NCBI RefSeq assembly: GCF_003056335.1
Contig: NZ_PYWA01000007.1
Location: 62,001 to 126,000 of the forward strand
From: Paracoccus indicus
GTDB taxonomy: Bacteria > Pseudomonadota > Alphaproteobacteria > Rhodobacterales > Rhodobacteraceae
Direction of reading: 5' to 3'
DNA length: 64,000 bases
Shown: positions 18,501-26,867 of the stretch, in pieces
Position numbering within the stretch: position 1 is the first letter of the stretch
Layout of the letters: every line of letters begins with the position of its first letter
The notes under the pieces: model-generated
What the model was told of the DNA's origin: nothing
What the model saw: only the letters and a program-made list of their open reading frames with translations
Database searches by the model: none
Made by a program: the position numbers and the translations under genes

Positions 18501-19494
18501 CCTGGTCGTCGCGGCTGACGAGGAAGGCATTGGCGCGGCTCACGCCGTTCACCGACCAGCTGGCGGGCGTGGTCGACTTCGCGGAGACCTCGACGCCGGG
18601 CCGCACCTTGCAGGAGCCTGCGCGCAGGTCGTCGCCGAACCACGCCACCACGAGGCTGACGCTTGTCACAGCCGGGGCCATCGCCTGCAGCCGGTCGAGC
18701 GCTTCGACCATGTCGGTGGAGTCGGCCAGCGCGTTCAGGTTCTCGGGCACCGTCGCGCCGCCATCGGTCTTGCGGATCGCCTGCGTCGCATAGGTGAACT
18801 CGCCCGAGGCCGGGATCATGGTGACGGCGCGGGTGAGCCCCTCGGCGGTGTCGGGATCGGCGAGCGGACGGAACACCTCGAACGACAGCTGCGGCAGGCG
18901 GTTGCCGTAGGTCGAGAGCGCCAGCTCTTCGAAGACCACATAGGCCGTGCCGCGATAGGCCGGCGTGCTGGCCGCGCCCATCTTCGCGGCGATGAACGGA
19001 TCGGCCGTCTGCGCCTCGTCGCCCGGATACCAGCGCCAGGTCACGCCGGAGAGGTCCATCGGCTTGCCGTCGGCCCAGATGCGGCCGATGCCGGTGATCG
19101 GACCCTCGCAGAGCGCGACGGCGAAGCTGGCGTAGTAGAGATATTCGGTCGTCTTGACCTTGCCGCCTCCACCTCCCTTGCCGCCGCCTTGGGTGGTGGT
19201 CATCGTCTCCTCGCGGAAGTCGGTCGCCCAGATGATGTTGCCGCCCATCCGCATGCGCCCGTAGAGCCGCGGGATCACCGCGCCCTCGGTAGCCGAGGTG
19301 ATGCGCAGCGTGTCGAGCCGCGCGCCCTCGATGCGCTGCGTGGGCGCCAGCGACGAGATGATCCAGCTGTCCACGACTGAGCCGATGGTGGAGCCGATGA
19401 AGCCGCCGATGGTCGCGGCGCTGACGCCGAGGATGGCTCCGCCAATGCTGCCGCCAATGGCGGCGCCTGCGGCGCCGAGAACGAGGGTGGCCAT
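15529..19494 (-). CDS. Baseplate multidomain protein (GTA TIM-barrel / tail tip)
   Basis: 1321 residues, the largest gene in the window. A Gly/Ala-rich hydrophobic start (about 1-45) leads into a tail-hub region. Around 350-720 is the GTA TIM-barrel-like glycoside hydrolase fold (RVTFYPFILMDVPPGN, IDFVGIDNYMPLSDW, KPIWFTELGCPAIDRGTNQPNVF), then a phage-tail-3 type hub domain. It is the counterpart of the Rhodobacter gene transfer agent megatron protein (gp15) and of lambda J. It should form the central tail tip, bind the receptor and perhaps digest surface polysaccharide. Full length, no defects. Confidence 0.9.
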   Translation of the reverse strand: MATLVLGAAGAAIGGSIGGAILGVSAATIGGFIGSTIGSVVDSWIISSLAPTQRIEGARLDTLRITSATEGAVIPRLYGRMRMGGNIIWATDFREETMTTTQGGGKGGGGGKVKTTEYLYYASFAVALCEGPITGIGRIWADGKPMDLSGVTWRWYPGDEAQTADPFIAAKMGAASTPAYRGTAYVVFEELALSTYGNRLPQLSFEVFRPLADPDTAEGLTRAVTMIPASGEFTYATQAIRKTDGGATVPENLNALADSTDMVEALDRLQAMAPAVTSVSLVVAWFGDDLRAGSCKVRPGVEVSAKSTTPASWSVNGVSRANAFLVSRDDQDRPVYGGTPSDFAVVQAIQEMKARGLRVTFYPFILMDVPPGNTLPNPYSDSAAETGQPAFPWRGRITCSPAAGYAGSVDKTATAASQVAALFGAATPASFSVSGQTVSWTGPSGDWGLRRMVLHYAHLCVAAGGVDAFLIGTEMPGLTTIRSSASTYPAVQAYRDLLADVRSILGSGVSLGYAADWSEYFGHQPGDGSGDVFFHLDPLWADPEIDFVGIDNYMPLSDWRDGFEHIDAAEGWPAIYDRAYLQGNIAGGEGFDWFYASPADRTAQVRTPITDGGAGKPWVFRYKDLRAWWSNAHYNRPGGEESGTPTEWAPQSKPIWFTELGCPAIDRGTNQPNVFFDPKSSESFTPHFSRGWRDDAIQRAYLEATYLWWGEAANNPVSSVYGGRMVHVPECAAWTWDARPYPFFPALTDVWTDGGNWRLGHWLTGRLGAVSLAALVRHLCLRAGLPESRIDVTGLWGAVEGYAITALESPRASITTLSRHFGFDAVETEGVIRFVMRGRASVTTLVPDDLVAAREGDVLELTRGQETELPQALKWQIARADEDYDAALVEARRITVDTTRIASESFPMAVPPEEAERRCRRALMEAWVGRETAAFRVPPSRLALDPADAIRLVHDGRLVDLRLISIADAEARGIEAVRQDRATYDLPPGDPRAASLTRAVVFGAPDAVLMDLPQLTEDQPAHRPFAAAHAVPWPGEMAVFRSPSTDGFELLTTFGSRARIGALVSDFYAGPTSRFDLGNALVIDLLTGTLESVTELTLFGGANALAIESAPGVWEIVQAGAAELLAPGRYRLTRLLRGQRGTEGAMGNPAPAGARVVVLDDSLASLPIAEADLGIPWNWRVGPASRSVSDETYVAQAFTPVGVGLRPFSVAHVEQPWRTPRTPGDLTIRWKRRSRALAADSWGAVEVPMAEELEAYEVEILDGATVMRLLSTATASAVYTAAQQTADWSGPLGPGDNLTVRIYQLSALVGRGAPKTVTLIL

Positions 19495-19503
19495 GGCGGG
19501 ATC

Positions 19504-19950
19504 TCAGCGTTGCGGGAACAGGAAAGCGAAGGCGATGCGCCGCCGCCAGGATGGGGTGAGCGGTTCCTCGATCACGCCGAGCCGCTCATAGGCGTGGAGG
19601 AAGGAGCCGGCACCGGTAAGGATCCCGACATGCTTGGCGATGGCGCGGGGCTTCATGCGGAAGAGCACCAGCGCGCCGGGACCGGTCACCGCCGGTGCCA
19701 CCTCGATCATCATTCGCCGCGCGCCTTCCGCCAGCACCTCTCGCGGGCCGGTCTCGCCCCAGTCCCGGCTGTAGGGCGGGATTCGGAACGGCTCGGGGCC
19801 GACGACCTCGCGCCAGACGCCCCGCGCGAGCCCGAGGCAGTCGCAGCCCACGCCCTTTAGGCTGGCCTGGTCGTGGTAGGGCGTGCCGAGCCAGGATCGC
19901 GCAATGGCGATGACGCGCGCGGGGTCAGCCAATGCGAGGGGTTGCGTCAT
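19504..19950 (-). CDS. NlpC/P60 cell-wall peptidase (GTA gp14-like)
   Basis: 148 residues. NlpC/P60 cysteine peptidase with nucleophile Cys in VGCDCLGLARG and the catalytic His in AIAKHVGIL. It probably opens peptidoglycan for DNA entry as part of the tail tip. ATG at 19950 is chosen over an upstream open frame because it overlaps the end of the preceding gene (4 bases) and gives the usual family start. Confidence 0.85.
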   Translation of the reverse strand: MTQPLALADPARVIAIARSWLGTPYHDQASLKGVGCDCLGLARGVWREVVGPEPFRIPPYSRDWGETGPREVLAEGARRMMIEVAPAVTGPGALVLFRMKPRAIAKHVGILTGAGSFLHAYERLGVIEEPLTPSWRRRIAFAFLFPQR

Positions 19951-20831
19951 AGGACGCCTCCCTCGTGGCCACCATCCTTGGTGGCGTAGCGCAGCACGGC
20001 ATCCTGGCCGGGGATATGCGGGAAGCCGCGGAAGTTGGCGGTGTTGGCGAACTTCGCCCCGCAGGTCTCGATCCGCTTGTCGCAGCCCGCGCGGATGGTG
20101 AAGGCGTCGTCCTCGGCGATCGCGCGCACCGGTGCTTCGAGCAGGGTCAGTATCGCGATGCCGTCGGTCACGTCGTGGCCCAGCACTTCCGCGCGACGCC
20201 CGGCGTTCGCGCCGCTCGTCCATTCGACGGTGCCAAACGTGAACCAGCCGGCTTCGAACCCGCTGAGCCCCGAGGCAGTGAACGCGCGATCCCGCAGGAG
20301 ATCGATGACGGCACCCGCGCCCTTGTAGGCGGGATCTTCGAGATCGACGCCGCAGCGTCCATCGCCGAGCGCAGCGTCGCAGGTCGTCTGGAAGGTCCGA
20401 CCGACCGTCTGGCCCAGCACGTGGGCAAGCGAGCGGACCTCGGTCACGAAGGCCAGACGTCCACGCCGGATCTGACCTATGGCGCCCCGGCGCATCAGCA
20501 CGCGCTGACCCGTGTCCGCCCAGTTCACGCGCCAGACCTCGACCTCGGCGTTGTCCCAGCGGCCGTCGAGAATGTCGGTCTCGGTGATTCGGTCCGAGGT
20601 CAGCACGCCTTCCGCGTCCTGCGCATCCACCGACAGGTCCGAGCCAGAGCGGACCTCGGAGGCGGTCAGCCCGCTCTCGGGCTCGAAGTCAGTCCCGTCG
20701 AAGCTGAGCGTCAGGTCGTGATCGGTGAAGCCGAAGGTGACGCCGTCGGCGCGCGTTATCCGCCAGCACCAGGCGAGCGTAGTCGTGCCCTCGCCGAGAT
20801 GGGCCTGCAGGGCGGGATCGAGGGATTTCAT
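19947..20831 (-). CDS. DUF2163 / BR0599 tail protein (GTA gp13-like)
   Basis: 294 residues. N-terminal DUF2163 (LAWCWRITRADGVTFGFTDHD) and a C-terminal phage BR0599 domain with Cys residues (AGCDKRIETCGAKFANTANF). In the gene transfer agent the homologue is an iron-sulphur hub protein of the baseplate. Overlaps its neighbours by 4 bases on each side. Confidence 0.88.
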   Translation of the reverse strand: MKSLDPALQAHLGEGTTTLAWCWRITRADGVTFGFTDHDLTLSFDGTDFEPESGLTASEVRSGSDLSVDAQDAEGVLTSDRITETDILDGRWDNAEVEVWRVNWADTGQRVLMRRGAIGQIRRGRLAFVTEVRSLAHVLGQTVGRTFQTTCDAALGDGRCGVDLEDPAYKGAGAVIDLLRDRAFTASGLSGFEAGWFTFGTVEWTSGANAGRRAEVLGHDVTDGIAILTLLEAPVRAIAEDDAFTIRAGCDKRIETCGAKFANTANFRGFPHIPGQDAVLRYATKDGGHEGGVL

Positions 20832-21454
20832 CGGCGCAGTTCCAGCAACGGGATGGATGTGATCGAGCCGAGCCGCTCGAGGTCGAGCGTCACGTCGAGA
20901 GCGTCTGTGTCGAAGCGAACCGGCACGTCGAACTCGAAGCCCGCGGTGATGGCAACGCCCGCCGAAGGGCCGGTGTCGAAGGTGACGACACCGGTGGTCG
21001 TGTCGACGGACCAGCCGCCAAGTTCCTCCGCGCCATCGAGTGCGACGCGCAAGGTTCCGGCCACAGGTTTGCCGATGGCGCGCGTCCAGGATTGCGCACC
21101 AGAGGCGTAGTGCTTCACGAGCTGGAAGGCGGTCGTCGCACCGTCGCCGGTGCCGATGGTCTGGTCGGTTGGCGACGGCGTGCCCGAGGGCAGGCAGGAC
21201 TTGTGATCGCCCCAGTCCTTGAACCGGAAGCCATGCAGCCGACCGTTCCGCGCCTCGAAGAAGGCGACGACGGCGGCGAGATCATCGGCGCGGCGGATGC
21301 CGTAGGCGACGTCGTAGCGGCGGCGGCTGTTCGCCCAGCTGGCGTTGCGCTCCTCGTCGCCCGAGGCAAGCTCGACGATCTGGGTGCGCCGTTCCGGCCC
21401 ACCCCGCGCGCCGCGGCTGATGTCGTCCGGAAACCGGACCTCGTGAAACGCCAT
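20828..21454 (-). CDS. DUF2460 distal tail protein (GTA gp12-like)
   Basis: 208 residues matching DUF2460: FHEVRFPDDISRGARGGPERRTQIVELASG, then RRYDVAYGIRRADDLAAVVAFFEARNGRLHGFRFKDW. It forms the distal tail ring that joins the tube to the hub in GTA-type tails. Shares one base with the tape-measure stop and overlaps DUF2163 by 4 bases. Confidence 0.88.
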   Translation of the reverse strand: MAFHEVRFPDDISRGARGGPERRTQIVELASGDEERNASWANSRRRYDVAYGIRRADDLAAVVAFFEARNGRLHGFRFKDWGDHKSCLPSGTPSPTDQTIGTGDGATTAFQLVKHYASGAQSWTRAIGKPVAGTLRVALDGAEELGGWSVDTTTGVVTFDTGPSAGVAITAGFEFDVPVRFDTDALDVTLDLERLGSITSIPLLELRR

Positions 21455-23871
21455 TACATGCCTCTCCGCCCGAGCGACACGGCGCGGGCAATGTCGGCCG
21501 CGACCTGCGTACGGGACTGCCGGAAGCTTTCGGCGTCGCGCGCCATGATGGTGACGTTGACCCCGCCGCCCGCGCCGTAGCTCTGCGCCTCGCGCCGCGA
21601 CAGCACGCGCTCGCCGCGTTGCAGGATCGCGGGTACCTCGTCATGGCGAAGCCCCGCCATGCCGCCTGAATGCATTCGCGGGGCGGCGGCGAAAGCCATG
21701 GCCGAGACCATGCGCGAAGGCCCCGCAGACCCCACTATCCCGCCCGCATGCAGGACGTTGGCGAAGATGCCGCCCGCCCCGGCAAACACACCCGAGAGCG
21801 CATTGGCGATCGGCCCGAGGATGAACCGCCGCGCCGCGAGCTGGGCGAGATCGGCCAGCAGCGAAGTCACCAGATCGCGGAAGTTCAGCTTGCCGGTCCG
21901 CACGAACTGGCCAACCGCGTTTTCGGCCGACTGGAAGGCGCCGACGAGGCTCTGGCCGATGTCGCCGCCGATGTCGCGCGCCTTGCTGGCGTAATCCGAC
22001 AGCGCCGCCGTCACCGCCTGCCACCCGGTGACGGCGGCTTCGGTCACGGGCTCCGCCGCAGCAGCCGCCGTACCCGCGGCAGCGCCGGCGTCGGTTGCTG
22101 CCTGTCCAGCGCCGTCGAGCGCGGTCTCGAACCGCTCCGCTGCGGCCGTGGCCTCGGCCAGCGCATCGGCGCCATCCTCATCTGTGCCCCGGACCGCATC
22201 GCGCAGCGCCTGCCAGCTTTCCAGCGGGGCCCGCGCCCCTTCCGCCAGATCGCGCGCGGCGCCGCGATAGACGTTCGCGGACTCGAGCGCCCGATTTGCC
22301 GCCTCGGTCAGACCGAGATCGGGCGCGGTCAGCGGGTTGTCCTCGAAGGCCCGATCGAAGGCTGCCTGCGCCGCCGTCGTGGCAGCACTGGCCGCGCCCT
22401 CGAAGCGGTTCTCGATCTCGCCGAGGTCGAGGTCGGGCACCAGCGAAATGCGCCGCTCGGAGCCGAGCGCTTCCAGCCCCTGGTTGATGCCACCGATGAA
22501 GCCGTTGATGCGCGAGACCACGCCGTTCAGCATTGCCTCGACACCGTCGATCAGGCTGTTGGCCGCCTGGAACGCCAGATCCCCGATGGCGGCGGGCAGC
22601 AAGCCCCAGGTAGCCTTGATCGCCTCGTAGGCCCCCTCGAACGTGTTTGCCGCCGTATTCCCTAAACCGACGACACTCTCGATGGCGCTCTGCATGCCGG
22701 ACGCCGCATCGGCCTTGAGGTCGAAGAACATCGCCGTGGCGGCCGCGCCCGCCGCAGCGGCACCCATGCGGATCCGCTCCCAGACCTCGACGGCGACATC
22801 CTTCAGCAGCGACATGGCCTCGCCGAAGCCGCCCGCGCCGGAGACGAGGCGGGTGAACTGGTAGACGAGCTCGCCTGCGCCCACGATCAGCGCCCCGATG
22901 CCGGTGCGGATCAGCGCCCCACGCAGCAAGACCAGCGCCGTGGCAAGACCGCGGACGGAGAGCGCAGCGGCGGCCATGCCAGCCACCCAGCGGCCTGCGA
23001 GGAAGGCCGCGAAGGTCGCGGCATAGGTGGTCAGGCGGCCGATGTTGTCGAAAAGTCCACGGATCGCGATGCCAAGCGGCCCGGTGCGGCTTGCGACCGC
23101 CGCCATGGCGTCGGCAACGGCCTCCAGCGCGGGGGTTGCGGCGACAGCCAGCTGGTTCGACAGCCCGCGCCAGATCAGCCCGAGCCGGGAGATGGCATCG
23201 TTCGTCCGCTCGATCTGGTCGGCATCCTGCTCCGAGACCACGACGCCGAAGGCGAGGACGTCCTCCGTCGCCTGGCGCAGCGTCGCGGTGTCGATGCGCG
23301 ACATGGCGATGGAGCCTTCTTCGCCGAAAAGCTGCCCCGCGACCGCGGCACGTTCTGCGGCGGGCACGAAGTTCTCGATGGCGGCGTTGATGGCGCCGAC
23401 GCGCCGGTCCAGGGGCAGCGCGATCAGGTCGGTTGCAGAAAGGCCCAGCCGGTCGAGCGCATCGGCGGCGGGACCGGTCCCGGCCGCCGCCTGGCTAAGA
23501 CGGCGCGTCAGGTCCTTGGTGGCCTGCTCGATGCCGGACATCGAGACGCCCGCCAGCTCGCCCGCGCGCTCCAGCGCCTGGATCGAGGCGACCGTGGTGC
23601 CGAGGGATTGCGCCAGCTTCGCCTGCGCATCGACCGTCTGCAGCCCAGACCGGATCATCGCCACACCGGCGGCTGCAGCTGCTGCCACGGCAGCGGCGGC
23701 CGCCACACGGACCCGGCGCGAGAAGGCCGCGAGCCGGGCGTTCGCCGCTTCCATCTCCCGGCTCAGCCGTCCGAAGCCGCGCGACCCGGCTTCGCCGACA
23801 CCTTCCAGCTCGGCGCGCACCTGTCGCCCGCCGACCGCAGCCAAGCGGACGGACACACGCTTTTCAGCCAT
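21454..23871 (-). CDS. Tail tape measure protein (lambda family)
   Basis: 805 residues. Long helical protein with an N-terminal basic/Ala-rich region, a tape-measure core (AKLAQSLGTTVASIQALERAGELAGVSM), hydrophobic Gly/Ala segments (about 280-340) and a C-terminal lambda-type domain (LNFRDLVTSLLADLAQLAARR). It sets tail length during assembly. Its ATG overlaps the stop of the frameshifted chaperone frame, typical of the G-GT-tape-measure order in siphophages. Confidence 0.9.
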   Translation of the reverse strand: MAEKRVSVRLAAVGGRQVRAELEGVGEAGSRGFGRLSREMEAANARLAAFSRRVRVAAAAAVAAAAAAGVAMIRSGLQTVDAQAKLAQSLGTTVASIQALERAGELAGVSMSGIEQATKDLTRRLSQAAAGTGPAADALDRLGLSATDLIALPLDRRVGAINAAIENFVPAAERAAVAGQLFGEEGSIAMSRIDTATLRQATEDVLAFGVVVSEQDADQIERTNDAISRLGLIWRGLSNQLAVAATPALEAVADAMAAVASRTGPLGIAIRGLFDNIGRLTTYAATFAAFLAGRWVAGMAAAALSVRGLATALVLLRGALIRTGIGALIVGAGELVYQFTRLVSGAGGFGEAMSLLKDVAVEVWERIRMGAAAAGAAATAMFFDLKADAASGMQSAIESVVGLGNTAANTFEGAYEAIKATWGLLPAAIGDLAFQAANSLIDGVEAMLNGVVSRINGFIGGINQGLEALGSERRISLVPDLDLGEIENRFEGAASAATTAAQAAFDRAFEDNPLTAPDLGLTEAANRALESANVYRGAARDLAEGARAPLESWQALRDAVRGTDEDGADALAEATAAAERFETALDGAGQAATDAGAAAGTAAAAAEPVTEAAVTGWQAVTAALSDYASKARDIGGDIGQSLVGAFQSAENAVGQFVRTGKLNFRDLVTSLLADLAQLAARRFILGPIANALSGVFAGAGGIFANVLHAGGIVGSAGPSRMVSAMAFAAAPRMHSGGMAGLRHDEVPAILQRGERVLSRREAQSYGAGGGVNVTIMARDAESFRQSRTQVAADIARAVSLGRRGM

Positions 23872-24528
23872 CGGGGCGTTCCATCTGTTCGTTAAGTTTC
23901 GCGACCATCACCGCTTCGATCACGGGCAGCAGTTCGGCCATCGCGACGGGCGGCACGCCGAGCGCGTCACCGAGCGCCAGCGCCGCGGACATGTCCCAGC
24001 CGATCACCGCGCCCGGCAGCACGCGCAGCTGGCCACCGAGGCGGCCGACCAGGTCCCAAACCTGCCAACCCTCCGGAGTTTCCGGACGGTTCAGCCGCGC
24101 CGGGTAGTCTTCGCACGCCGTCTGGCAGGCGTCGCAGTATCGATCGCCCCCTCCGAAGGACCATTCGGCGAGGGCGCGGAGACGTTTTTTTCCTGCTCCA
24201 GCAGCAGACCCTTGGAGACGTAGGTCAGCTGGAAGGCCTCGAAGATCGGCCAGACATCGAGCAGCGCGTCGATGGCCTCGGGGCTGGGATCGATGGAATT
24301 GCCGTCAGCGTCGCCGATGCCCTCCCAGCCGAGCACCGCCCGCCGCGCCAGCGCCTTGGCGAAGGCGACGGCGCGCTCCTCGTCGGAGGCTTCCTCCGGA
24401 ACTGCCTCGATGGCCGGGTCGCTCCGCGTCGCCACCATCAGCGCGGTGGTCAGCGGGCGCAGCTGCACCCGGACCCCATGGGCGAGGTCGTGCCAGCGTG
24501 GGGCATTGGTCAGGTCGAGCGTCAGCAT
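23864..24528 (-). CDS. Frameshifted tail assembly chaperone (G-T fusion), predicted
   Basis: Ribosomes reading the chaperone gene from 24528 meet A-AAA-AAC at 24190-24184. A -1 slip there joins the first 115 codons to a downstream frame (RLRALAEWSFGGGDRYCDACQ ... MVAKLNEQMERPDG), which stops at 23866-23864, for about 221 residues in all. The extension has no start codon of its own early enough to explain it, contains a CDAC/C cluster, and overlaps the tape-measure start exactly as lambda T does. I associate the extension with a DUF7697-type sequence. Expression by slippage is inferred, not shown. Confidence 0.7.
24091..24528 (-). CDS. Tail assembly chaperone (G-like, unshifted product)
   Basis: 145 residues from an ATG at 24528. 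It begins MLTLDLTNAPRWHDLAHGV and contains a helical core (PEEASDEERAVAFAKALARRAVLGWEGI) typical of phage tail assembly chaperones. It lies between tail tube and tape measure, as lambda G does, and should coat the tape measure while the tail tube polymerises. After the slippery site the zero frame runs only a further ~30 low-complexity residues (ending ARRRAKTTRRG). Confidence 0.8.
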   Translation of the reverse strand: MLTLDLTNAPRWHDLAHGVRVQLRPLTTALMVATRSDPAIEAVPEEASDEERAVAFAKALARRAVLGWEGIGDADGNSIDPSPEAIDALLDVWPIFEAFQLTYVSKGLLLEQEKNVSAPSPNGPSEGAIDTATPARRRAKTTRRG

Positions 24529-24530
24529 CG

Positions 24531-25472
24531 TTAGTACACCTCGATGTCGTTGATCAGGGTTGCCGTGCACATTCGGCCGACCACGCTGTCGCGGGCGGCC
24601 TGCCAGTCGAAGGTGGCCTGCACGCCTTGCGGCCCGGAGATCTCGATGCGCGGGCGCGGCAGGTAGACGGCGTGCACGGTAAAGGTGAAGCTTTCGCCCG
24701 AGGGCAGGACGTAGGCGAACTCCATCTCGCAGGCCTCGCCGTTGATGGCCTGCGTCACCAGCGTCTGGTCGGCGAAGCGCACCTCGATCCGGCCGGTGAG
24801 CGCCGCGATGGACGGGTCCGCCCCGTCGATGCGGCCGTCGTTCCGGATCGTCTCGATCCGGTCGAGGTTGTTGGCATAGGTGATCTCGGCCGAGACGACG
24901 TTGCCGAGCGCGGTCCCATTCCGCGTGATCGATCCGTTGAAATGGCCGAAGCGCTTCAGCTCGAGAGCTGCAGGCGTCCCAGCGCTGGTGGTCGTGCCCA
25001 CCGTTTCGCCCTGCGCCACGAGCCGCGCGGTTGCGGTCAGCAGGCCGGAGCGCTGCATCTGCCAGGTGATCTGGTCGAGCACGCAGCCGGAATACATCGC
25101 ATAGCGCGGCACCTCCGGCATGCCGGTCTCGATCGACATCGAGGGCAGAGTCCATGCCCCCGACTGGAATTCGTGGGTGTACGGGGCCTCCGCGCCCGTG
25201 GTCGTGGGCGCGCCGAAGGCCGCCTTCAGCCAGAAGCCGAAGGCCTCCGCGTCGAGCGGCACCACGACATCGCCGTCCGCCGTCACCGCGTCCTTGATCG
25301 GCGCCAGCGGATCGCGGCCGTACCCCAGCAGCTCGGAGTTCAGCAGCGGTTGCTCGGCCCCCAGCGACGCGCTGGCGAAGGGCATGCGGGTAAAGCCGCT
25401 CACGGGCGGCGTTCCATAGGTCGTCTCGAACGCAAGCGCCATCAGCGCCCGCGCCCCCTGGGCTCGTGCCAT
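24531..25472 (-). CDS. Phage tail tube protein
   Basis: 313 residues with the pattern of tail tube (major tail) proteins: ALAFETTYGTPPVSGFTRMPF, PYTHEFQSGAWTLPSMSIE, and a C-terminal Ig-like stretch. Stop (TAA) and the next ATG are 3 bases apart. It polymerises into the non-contractile tail tube. Confidence 0.85.
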   Translation of the reverse strand: MARAQGARALMALAFETTYGTPPVSGFTRMPFASASLGAEQPLLNSELLGYGRDPLAPIKDAVTADGDVVVPLDAEAFGFWLKAAFGAPTTTGAEAPYTHEFQSGAWTLPSMSIETGMPEVPRYAMYSGCVLDQITWQMQRSGLLTATARLVAQGETVGTTTSAGTPAALELKRFGHFNGSITRNGTALGNVVSAEITYANNLDRIETIRNDGRIDGADPSIAALTGRIEVRFADQTLVTQAINGEACEMEFAYVLPSGESFTFTVHAVYLPRPRIEISGPQGVQATFDWQAARDSVVGRMCTATLINDIEVY

Positions 25473-25496
25473 GGTGTTCTCCTCGGGTTGTCGGGG

Positions 25497-25916
25497 TCAG
25501 GCCAGCTGGTCGGCCGTGGAATAGTGCAACACCACCGGGATCACGGCGGCCTTCAGGCTCGCCGCGCCTTCGACGGGCAGATCGACCGGCCTCGGGGGTT
25601 CCGCCTCGACCCAGTCGCACAATCCGCCCAGTGTTCGGTCGGCGGCGAGCGCCGTGCCAATGCTGGCGGTCAGCGTGTCGAAGGCGGCGTCACGGTCGGC
25701 GCCCTGCACAATCGCCTCGATTTCAGCGCGGTGCTGGTAGTGATAGGCGAGCGGCGACAGCGTCACCTCGGGCTCACCGGGCTCCCCATCGCGCAGGATC
25801 AGCAGGCCCTCGGCCGGCACGCGTTCGGGCAGCACCTCACCGCGCAGCGCGGTGGCGGGAAGCGCCGAGAGCCGCGCATGCAACGCGACGAGGATGGTTT
25901 CGCGGGTGGTGGGCAT
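25497..25916 (-). CDS. Tail terminator-like protein
   Basis: 139 residues: RETILVALHARLSALPATALRGEVLPERVP, then LSPLAYHYQHRAEIEAIVQG and a final beta-rich part. This matches the phage tail terminator/minor tail family located between head-tail connector genes and the tail tube. It caps the finished tail tube. Assignment is from sequence pattern and position. Confidence 0.7.
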   Translation of the reverse strand: MPTTRETILVALHARLSALPATALRGEVLPERVPAEGLLILRDGEPGEPEVTLSPLAYHYQHRAEIEAIVQGADRDAAFDTLTASIGTALAADRTLGGLCDWVEAEPPRPVDLPVEGAASLKAAVIPVVLHYSTADQLA

Positions 25917-25922
25917 GGCAAT

Positions 25923-26762
25923 CTACGGCGTATCGACCGGATCAACGGCATCTGGCGGACGCGCACGGTCAGGCTGATCGGGATCAATCACGCCCCAACG
26001 CGTTGTTTCATATTCCATAAGTGGACGACCAAGCACTGATATGGATCCGGAGGCCCGGTCAGGCCAATATACGCCAACAGGCACTGCATTGGCGTGCTCA
26101 TAAATCTTCACTAGTTGGATCGGCCCTCCAACACTACCAAATTTCCCTTCTCGAATAATATCTCGAAGCACTTCGAAAGGTTCCATGTCCAAAGAGCCCG
26201 AGCGAAGCTTTCCACGTGCTCGGAGAAGTGACACCAACCTTTCCTTGGCTTCAGCAACCGGATCCGCATCACCGATGTAGCATATCAACTTGTACGCATC
26301 TTCGTCTTGAGCTGCCCATGTTGAAGCCGGTTTGAAAGTGAATCGCCCAATTGATCGATCAAAATGAAGCGTCCAAACGTGAAATTTCTTTGACTTCCAC
26401 GAATACCCGCTGAGCGCGAATTTCGCGTCCGGTTCATCAGGGACAACCTGCCCGCGTGGCAAATTCGAAATGAACTTGCGAGAGTGGTCGAAGACCCTAT
26501 TCAAGTGCCCTTTTAGGTGCTCGAGGTCCATCGCTCTGTTCTGTGCAGGAGGATACATTAGGATCGAATTGTACGCCTGAAGCATCAGGGGATAGGCGTC
26601 GCCTGTATGGCCGGCAAACGAAATTACGGCATCACTTCTGGGAAGAAGCACGATCTTCGGGTTTGCGTCCCAGAATTGCCCACCGGAGAGACGGCTATCA
26701 GAAGCAACGATTAGCTCTCTGACTCCACCAGCAACTCTAACCCATGATATGCCAAGCGTCAT
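25923..26762 (-). CDS. HslV/proteasome-like Ntn hydrolase, inserted cargo gene
   Basis: 279 residues. After Met removal the N-terminus is Thr (TLGISWVRV), followed by ELIVASDSRLSGG with an Asp, NPKIVLL with a Lys, and VISFAGHTGDAYPL. This order (Thr1, Asp about 21, Lys about 35, GFAG-T-DA-like segment) is that of HslV and proteasome beta subunits. It could be a self-contained peptidase, though no ATPase partner is nearby. It interrupts the conserved morphogenesis order between tail terminator and DUF6441 genes and is visibly AT-richer than its neighbours, so it looks like a recently acquired moron. Function in the phage is unknown. Confidence 0.6.
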   Translation of the reverse strand: MTLGISWVRVAGGVRELIVASDSRLSGGQFWDANPKIVLLPRSDAVISFAGHTGDAYPLMLQAYNSILMYPPAQNRAMDLEHLKGHLNRVFDHSRKFISNLPRGQVVPDEPDAKFALSGYSWKSKKFHVWTLHFDRSIGRFTFKPASTWAAQDEDAYKLICYIGDADPVAEAKERLVSLLRARGKLRSGSLDMEPFEVLRDIIREGKFGSVGGPIQLVKIYEHANAVPVGVYWPDRASGSISVLGRPLMEYETTRWGVIDPDQPDRARPPDAVDPVDTP

Positions 26763-26867
26763 TTCAGCGGCCCCCGCGCTTCTGGTTTTTCGACCGCATA
26801 TACATATTCCAGCGGCAGTTTGTCGTGACAGTCAACTATGACGAACGTGACAGCCTGCCGTGGTAAA

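Noticed and set aside
16652-18643. 663-codon minus-strand frame inside the baseplate protein
   Set aside because: Arg/Gly/Ala-rich shadow frame; the overlapping 1321-residue frame has clear GTA TIM-barrel sequence.
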